A DNA stretch of 64,000 nucleotides from Adiantum capillus-veneris (Eukaryota > Streptophyta > Polypodiopsida > Polypodiales > Pteridaceae). Positions 58,558 to 64,000 of the stretch are shown piece by piece. The notes below the pieces were generated by a model. That model was not told the DNA's origin, searched no databases, and saw only the letters and a program-made list of their open reading frames with translations. Numbering within the stretch: the first letter of the stretch is position 1; the number at the start of each line of letters is the position of its first letter. The translations under genes were made by a program, and so were the position numbers. The stretch spans positions 156,370,741 through 156,434,740 of the forward strand of contig CM043945.1 of assembly GCA_014529385.2 (NCBI GenBank), read 5' to 3'.

Positions 58558-59723
58558 AATGGCTCTAACATAATGCACTCGGTAATATCCATTATGAAAT
58601 CCTTCCACCAATGGAGTATAGTTGTCCCATTCCTTGAGTATGTCTGATGGTTGATTCCAACAATCCTTTATGATCTTTGGTTGGAACATCTCTTTGTTGG
58701 CATGTGAGTCATACCATTCCTAAGTAAGAGATTTGTTGGTTACAGGTACTCCCATTTTGCTATGGATAATTGCCTTCATGTACCCAAAGTAGTCATCGAA
58801 GAAAAAAAATTCTTTTGGAAACACATGCGATGTGTCCCATCCGACTGAGTTATGTATATTTGCACAATCTCCAAGGCACTGAGGTTTGTTTTAGGCATTG
58901 TATAAAATTTTTACATTGCAAGGATTTTACATCAGTGACTTTCCGAATAAGTCAAAGAATAACTTCTTAGGTACTCGGCTAAAGGAATGTCAGTCATTGT
59001 TTTTGCACTACCTGTCCCATATATTAAACACAATAATGTCAAAGCATCCCGTAGCCATTACTAAAGGAAGCATGTTTTTGGCCATCCACGTTTCCTTTGT
59101 CGGTCTTAGGGTAAGTTCATAAGCATTTATGTATAATATTTGATTAGTGACTACAATCTCCGTCCCCAAGTTAGATTGTATCCACTCGATACTCCCAACA
59201 GGTGAGGGTTTATGCTCTAGGGGTCTAAACTCGGGGTTCCCTGTAGCATAATGATACCAAGCTTGGAAGGTATTTGGTATAATGAGATCCATAGACATCA
59301 ACCTTTTCTTCTCTTCCCTGTTATGCGTGGTAGTGACAAGAATTTTTACTTCCACTCCAGTTTGGAAATGCTCCTCCACCATAAGGCGAGAGAGTATATC
59401 CGCCCATATCCCTTGAGGTAAGATGTCAATCATCTACATACACACCCCATCACTCAAGTTAGTTAGAATGATAAAACCAAGATTCAAACTAGATTATTAT
59501 ATCTTCAAAGCAATATGTGCTACATCAAAATCAAATTTTTATAACCGCAGAATACCAAAAAGATACATAGTGTTTCTAGGGAGATACATAAATACGAAAG
59601 GGTCCAATGAACCAATTTTGGTTCCTACAATTGAGGTTCTACCCCTATATTTGTTCACATCTCTAGTGTCAAAGTTTAGCACTTCAACTTGTGCACTAAA
59701 AGTCATGTCTTTTTTTTGTACCA
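58558..59723 (-). pseudogene. Unidentified minus-strand coding-like region
   Basis: From ATG 59723 (MVQKKDMTFSAQVEVLNF) one frame runs to about 59005 with stops near 59540, 59490 and 59430. The largest intact piece, 59008-59433, begins MIDILPQGIWADILSRLMV and contains FQAWYHYATGNPEFRPLEH and GSIEWIQSNLGTEIVV. Another open stretch near 58558-58815 has FFDDYFGYMKAIIH and LKEWDNYTPLVEGFHNGYY. Composition (many Trp, Tyr, Phe) looks like real protein, but I recognise no family. It could be an ORF upstream of gag in J, an antisense ORF of element L, or a degraded host or viral gene. Confidence 0.45.
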
Positions 59724-59730
59724 TTCTTAA

Positions 59731-61239
59731 TCTCCTCAACCAGAGACAGATTGTCACAAAAGTTGTGACAACCACTTGGTCAAACAATGTCCTCATACGG
59801 AGATCACTGAAGTAAATGCCTATTGTCTTGAATGTGGCATCACTCACTTGATCCCCGATTGCCCGGAAAACCCAAACCAAATCAGGAAAATCACGACAAA
59901 TGTATTAGGGATTGTTCAACTCCCTAGTAGCTCAGAAAATGAAAATGTTGTACCCGTTGAAGAAGTTACGAGAGCACAAGCTCAAAAGAAAGCTGATGAG
60001 AATCTAGAGACAAAGAACACAGAAAGTGACAGGAGTCCAAAGACAGATGATGGACCAAAGACAGACGCACCTAGTCAAAAAACCAAGCGCAAACGAAATA
60101 GGTGGAAAGATAGAAAGACTAGGATGAAAGCACGCAGGGAACGAGAGAAAAAATCCCTAGCAGAGAAGCTTACCAAAGCTGAGGAGAAGATAAAACAACA
60201 TGAGGAAAAGGAGGCACCTTCTCTTACACAGATGGTTAAACCTCTAGAAGAACCATCCACGGATGAGAAACCGAGAAGTGCTAGTTCAGGAGGATCTGTG
60301 TTGGCAGAGAAGGTTAATGAGACATTAGATGCCCTCTTGAAAGCCTATGATGTGAGGCTCAAAAACAACCAAACCCAAGAACACAGGTGGATGACATATC
60401 CCTATGTGGAACTAGAAAAGCAAAGGTTTGAAATGTGCCAGAAAATGATTCAAACAGCCCAAGCTTTACTAGAACCACCAGTTGCAAAACCTGAGGATGT
60501 GATCCGTGTCATGCCTACACAAGTAATCCCACCAAACCAGGAACTAAAAGAGCCAGATTCTAGTCATGAGCACATACCAAACCTCAAAGACCCAGCATTA
60601 GAACCAAGGATAGTACTGAATATCACGGATAACTCTTCCGAGGGATTTCACCAAGCTGTACCTGAGGATTGTAAAGAGATAGATGGTCTTGACGAATTGT
60701 GGAAACAAGTCAGAGAGGCCAATGAAGCCGATGAACTAAGAAGACGAGTAGACAAGACTGGTGATGAACGAGGAGTGTTTCTACCACCAATAGAGCAATT
60801 TGAGACTGGATCTCAAACAAATCTAGACGTGCGATCGTATTGGGGCGACAAAGGATCTGTAAATTCTATGGATAGTCAACCCCATTTGCTAAGAACACTA
60901 CCGTCCTACATGGGAGAGTACGAAACCAAGTCAGATGTGGTTGCAGTCCCATCACAGAGACTGTCTCCCAACAAGGCCATCGATTCAAAGGGGCTAGTAG
61001 ATATTCTATCTACCCCAGTCACCTGTACAATAATGTTCGCCGAGTTGCTCAGAATAAGACCAAACATGTGGGCTAATGTGGGTAAATGTCTAGAGAAATT
61101 TGGTGTAAAAACCCCAATGAATCACATCGAGGAAGGCATCAAAGAGCTTGAAATGCCTCAACTAAATACTAGGCCAGTGCCATTAAACAAGGTAGGTGAG
61201 TATTACGAGGGTGTAATGGAATTTGCCTATTCAATTTGA
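59731..61239 (+). CDS. Gag/pre-protease polyprotein of Ty3/gypsy element L, truncated
   Basis: Open from 59731 (after a TAA) to 61239 with no ATG at the left edge, so the N-terminus is missing. It begins with a zinc knuckle CLECGITHLIPDC (Cys-X2-Cys-X3-His-X4-Cys, one residue shorter than the usual CCHC). Then the linker motif VTRAQAQKK, a strongly basic run (KRKRNRWKDRKTRMKARRER) with coiled-coil propensity, acidic linkers, and LSTPVTCTIMFAELLRIRPN, a segment that precedes protease in gypsy gag-pro proteins. The last native residues are NKVGEYYEG; from 61212 the codons are K LTR sequence. Protease is therefore lost or beyond the window. No internal stops in about 490 codons. Confidence 0.75.
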   Translation, partial: SPQPETDCHKSCDNHLVKQCPHTEITEVNAYCLECGITHLIPDCPENPNQIRKITTNVLGIVQLPSSSENENVVPVEEVTRAQAQKKADENLETKNTESDRSPKTDDGPKTDAPSQKTKRKRNRWKDRKTRMKARREREKKSLAEKLTKAEEKIKQHEEKEAPSLTQMVKPLEEPSTDEKPRSASSGGSVLAEKVNETLDALLKAYDVRLKNNQTQEHRWMTYPYVELEKQRFEMCQKMIQTAQALLEPPVAKPEDVIRVMPTQVIPPNQELKEPDSSHEHIPNLKDPALEPRIVLNITDNSSEGFHQAVPEDCKEIDGLDELWKQVREANEADELRRRVDKTGDERGVFLPPIEQFETGSQTNLDVRSYWGDKGSVNSMDSQPHLLRTLPSYMGEYETKSDVVAVPSQRLSPNKAIDSKGLVDILSTPVTCTIMFAELLRIRPNMWANVGKCLEKFGVKTPMNHIEEGIKELEMPQLNTRPVPLNKVGEYYEGVMEFAYSI

Positions 61240-62837
61240 GAATAGCGGAATTTAATGAGAGTACTTTCAAGAAATGATTTTGTGAGCATAGCGGGTAGAC
61301 ATAATTGAAGGTAGCAACATAATCATAGCAATTAGTTAACTTGGCATAGACAATACTTTTGCAAGAGAGAGAGTTTAGAGAACATGACAACAATTGAGGA
61401 CCGGATTTATGTGGAGCCGGTCCCCCCCTCCAATAGGCATTTGTATTATGATTTCTCCCATAAAGAGAGACTTGTTACAATACAATCTTTGTGTTCCTTG
61501 TGACCTAGGTGATGCCATGAAGATGGAAGACTTCATGCACCACAAACATAACATAAACTTGAAGAAAGCTTTAACTATCCCAAGCCTCAGTCCCAAGACC
61601 TCAAACACCTTCGAAGGTGGAGAGAGCTAGCAGGGAATGAGGGTAGGGAAGAGGAAGAAGAAACATTTTGTAGGAGAAAGAATTAGTTCCTCACTTATCA
61701 TACTCTTGTTGCTAGCATACATAATAGCATAGTAATGAAGAAGAAGGAGATGGCAAGCCTAAGTATTGAAGCATGGCTCTTGGTTGGATTTGCACTCCAT
61801 AGCCAAGAGTGTTGGTGTAGGCTCTCAACCTCTACTTGCTTGGAGAGGGAGCTCTTGCACTTTGCATATCACACAATGAGAGTGCTTGTGAGTGTGTGTG
61901 GGTGAGTATACCCCCTAGGCACCCCCCTAGCTTGCTTGGGTCGACCCCCCCTTGTAGCTCATGCCTGAAGCTCATTGGACCCCTCCAGGCCTAGCCAATC
62001 ACAAGCAGGAGCCATTACAAGCAACATGGGTAGCCTTGGGACAAGTGTCCCCCTTTCCCCTTTGAGAGAGAGGACTTGATAAATGCTAAAACAATTAGAT
62101 AATTCATGTAATTTATCATTGGACCCCTTTGAAGCCTAGTCAATAGGCTTCAAGCAACACATGAAGGTAACATGGGTAGGGGCCTGACATGTGTCCTTGC
62201 TGTCTCTTCAAGTTGGGCTTCCCTTGTGTGTGTGAGTGGGTGTTCTCTCTCTAGCCCCTAGGAAAAGGGCTCGCCCCCCCTCTTGTAGGAATGCTTTTGA
62301 CTTTTAGGTGATCAAGCACCTTACTCACCAAGAATGACAAAGCACTTGAACTAGGGGGTGTTCCCACAAGCATCTCAGGCAAGCTTCTCAAGGCACCTCA
62401 AGTACTTTAATCATGCAGCAAGTCAAGCACCTCAAGCATGGAGCCAGTCAAGCACCTCAAGCATCTTAATCAAGCACCTCAAGTATGAAAAACACCTCAA
62501 GCATGACAAGCACCTCAAGCAGGACAAGCACCTCGAGCTTGGGCCGGGTTCCCACCTCAAGCTCAGCCCTAGCTTACTTAAGGTCAAAGGACTTTTACAA
62601 ACATTTATTGGAGGTCTTCAATGAAGCTAACCCTAAGGTCTTATGCTCCATTGGTTAGCCTTGCTCTTTGATAGACCATCTCCCTTTTGGGCCCCTTTAC
62701 CATTGGTCCCGTGTTGAGATAGATCTATAAGCACATTCCTATATCTTAACACTTGTTCCCGTTTATTCTCCCACATTAAGTGATCAATTTAATATGAGAA
62801 AATCATTTGGGTTAGTTAGATATTAGATTTTATGACA
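61212..62837 (-). repeat. 3' LTR of K
   Basis: 1626 bp, starting (minus strand) TGTCATAAAATCTAATATC and ending CCATTACA. Aligns with the LTR at 43046-44414 but carries extra sequence, including the CACCTCAAGC minisatellite at about 62391-62561. Confidence 0.85.
62391..62561 (-). repeat. CACCTCAAGC minisatellite in LTR of K
   Basis: CACCTCAAGC or a near variant occurs at about 62393, 62428, 62452, 62475, 62493, 62511, 62529 and 62553, with spacers of 7-25 bases such as ATGGAGCCAGTCAAG. Spacing is irregular, so it is a degenerate variable-number repeat. It creates a spurious + strand ORF (62358-62624). Confidence 0.85.
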
Positions 62838-63196
62838 TTACCTCTCTCTTGAAATCATAGTCGTCCTCGACTATGAGGTAGGAGAGATAAAGTCTTAGTC
62901 ATTAGTCAATCGTACTTAGCGGGTAAAGGATCCCTTTTTACCCTACGACATCTTTCCAAGATGGATGACTAATCCATTTGGTGCTTGGTGGACATAGCTG
63001 CCGCAAGCATGTCTGCTCTTTAGTCCATTTCATTCTCCCAAAGTAGAGTGACAAATTCTACTTGGTGTTTGAGAGACGTCGTCATCACAAACATGATTCT
63101 AAGCATGCATACTAGTTAAATTTGTGCACAATTAAAAAGAGGACTAGTCATATAATAAAAAAACATGAGTTATTTAAAAGAGATTTGTACATTTGC
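62838..63196 (-). other. 3' untranslated region and polypurine tract of K
   Basis: 359 bases between stop and LTR. Ends (minus strand) TTTCAAGAGAGAGGTAA immediately before the LTR; the purine run AAGAGAGAGG is the likely plus-strand primer. Conserved with H (37536-37893). Confidence 0.7.
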
Positions 63197-64000
63197 TTAC
63201 TCTAATGTAGCATTGTAAGCATTGACAAGGTTCATACTATCCTTAAGTTGTACTCCTTGCATCCATTTAGCATCTTCAAAAGGATAATTTTTGAACTTAA
63301 TAAGATACCGTCGGATAATCTTACCATGTCGTAGTACCTTGTCTTCATGCCAAAGGATAGCTTCGGGTTGTAGCACCTCTTCTTGGTCTTCAACTTCGGG
63401 AGGGTCTTCAATAATTGGTTCAATTGGTGGCTCTCCTTTGTAGGGCTTAAGTAAGCTTACATGAAAGGCATTGTGTATAAGCCAATGGTTGGGCAACTTG
63501 AGTTGATAAGCCGTCTCATTGATAGGCTTCAAGATTTGGAAAGGACCATAGTATCTTTTTGCTAGTTTAGCATAATACTTTTGATGGCCCATAGGAATTT
63601 TGCCCGTCGTTTGCCTTAATCGAGCCTTAGGAAACTTGAGTAAGACCCAATCATTTTCTTTGAACATTAAGGCTCTTCTGTGCTTATCAGCAGCAGCTTT
63701 TTGCCGTTGTTGAGAGATGGCTATAGCCTCCCTAATCTTTTGAAAAGATTCTTGTAGGTCACGGCTATACTCATCGGCGGCGAAGATCTTCCCATGTACT
63801 TTCAGTAGCAAGGGACTTTTAGGTCTTCCTTCTATGATCTCGAAAGGTGCTTTGCCCGTAGAAGTATGTACAATATTATTGTAGGCATACTCTACTAGCG
63901 GTAAATACTTTTCCCATTGTGAGCATTGATCTACTTCGGTAACACAAGTTTTGAGTAGATCGAGTATCGTAAGATTGGCTATCTCACTTTGGCCATCCGT
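63197..64000 (-). CDS. Integrase C-terminus and chromodomain of K (partial)
   Basis: An open frame of 267 codons from the window edge. It starts TDGQSEIANL, whose Glu is the third catalytic residue of integrase. Then WEKYLPLVEYAYNNIVH, GKAPFEIIEG, the GKIFAADEYSRDLQESF region, NDWVLLKFPKARLR, RYYGPFQILKPINE and HNAFHVSLLKPYKG. The C-terminal chromodomain reads YLIKFKNYPFEDAKWMQGVQ. In chromoviruses this domain binds modified histone tails and biases insertion toward heterochromatin. The intact frame and the match to H show which H residues are lost. Upstream domains are beyond the window. Confidence 0.9.
   Translation of the reverse strand, partial: TDGQSEIANLTILDLLKTCVTEVDQCSQWEKYLPLVEYAYNNIVHTSTGKAPFEIIEGRPKSPLLLKVHGKIFAADEYSRDLQESFQKIREAIAISQQRQKAAADKHRRALMFKENDWVLLKFPKARLRQTTGKIPMGHQKYYAKLAKRYYGPFQILKPINETAYQLKLPNHWLIHNAFHVSLLKPYKGEPPIEPIIEDPPEVEDQEEVLQPEAILWHEDKVLRHGKIIRRYLIKFKNYPFEDAKWMQGVQLKDSMNLVNAYNATLE

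Larger units (their letters stand above)
61212..64000 (-). mobile_element. Chromodomain Ty3/gypsy element K (3' part)
   Basis: Minus strand, from the integrase catalytic region at the window edge, through the chromodomain and 3' UTR, to the 3' LTR. Same family as H and I. It inserted into the gag ORF of L; GAGGG at 61207-61211 should be one TSD copy. The coding part has no stop or frameshift, unlike H. Confidence 0.9.

Noticed and set aside
58558-59723. Endogenous pararetrovirus or other integrated plant virus
   Set aside because: No movement-protein, coat or RT motif could be matched. It is kept only as an unidentified coding-like region.
62358-62624. 88-codon + strand ORF in the K LTR
   Set aside because: Created by the CACCTCAAGC minisatellite; it runs antisense to the LTR.

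Overview
This window comes from the nuclear genome of a land plant, most likely a seed plant with a large, repeat-rich genome. Nearly all of it is LTR retrotransposons nested inside one another. I find no intact host gene, no rRNA or tRNA gene, no CRISPR array and no bacterial-type operon. The evidence is long terminal repeats with TG...CA ends, target-site duplications (TSDs), primer-binding sites (PBS) matching initiator tRNA-Met, TATA boxes inside LTRs, and Ty1/copia and Ty3/gypsy polyprotein domains. Most copies are decayed by stops and frameshifts. The species cannot be named from the sequence.

Layout. 1-24017: a large Ty3/gypsy element (D, + strand) whose 5' LTR begins before the window. 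That LTR is split by a 4.08 kb insertion (A, 86-4165) and a 2.60 kb insertion (B1, 6058-8660). D's own 3' LTR (20721-24017) preserves both empty sites. The interior of D (9212-20720) is decayed and carries another gypsy element (E, about 12878-20437) with a long gag-protease ORF, an unusual RT box (FIDDLPIKG) and a truncated integrase. D itself sits inside gypsy element F.

24018-35100: F (+), protease to integrase, with a lost second RT aspartate. It is split by a young Ty1/copia element (G, minus strand, 28891-34558) with a perfect AAAAG TSD, near-identical LTRs and a polyprotein broken only by two frameshifts. 35110-39244: a chromodomain gypsy remnant (H, +) whose RT is replaced by an (AG)58 tract and a GC-richer segment. 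Its 3' LTR ends inside an integrase fragment of yet another element (N). 39541-43045 is mostly anonymous, LTR-like noncoding sequence.

43046-44885: 5' LTR, PBS and gag start of a second copy of the H family (I). 44886-56893: gypsy element C (minus), with about 0.4 kb LTRs, gag-protease-RT-RNase H-integrase, and a large extra ORF after integrase. A second copy of B (B2, 45435-48089) splits that ORF. 56894-58343: gag-protease of gypsy J (minus). 58558-59723: an unidentified minus-strand coding-like stretch. 59731-61206: a long + strand gag/pre-protease ORF (L), cut by the 3' LTR of a third H-family element (K, minus, 61212 to the window end), whose integrase-chromodomain ORF is uninterrupted.

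The proteins form no host pathway. Each set is the standard retrotransposon kit: gag capsid, protease, RT/RNase H and integrase. Inferred insertion order: A, B1 and E went into D; D and G went into F; B2 into C; K into L; H into N. The points that most deserve a second look are the extra 3' ORF of C, the unidentified stretch at 58.6-59.7 kb next to ORF L, the diverged duplicated micro-ORF in the LTR of E, the architecture of solo element A, and the replacement of RT in H.
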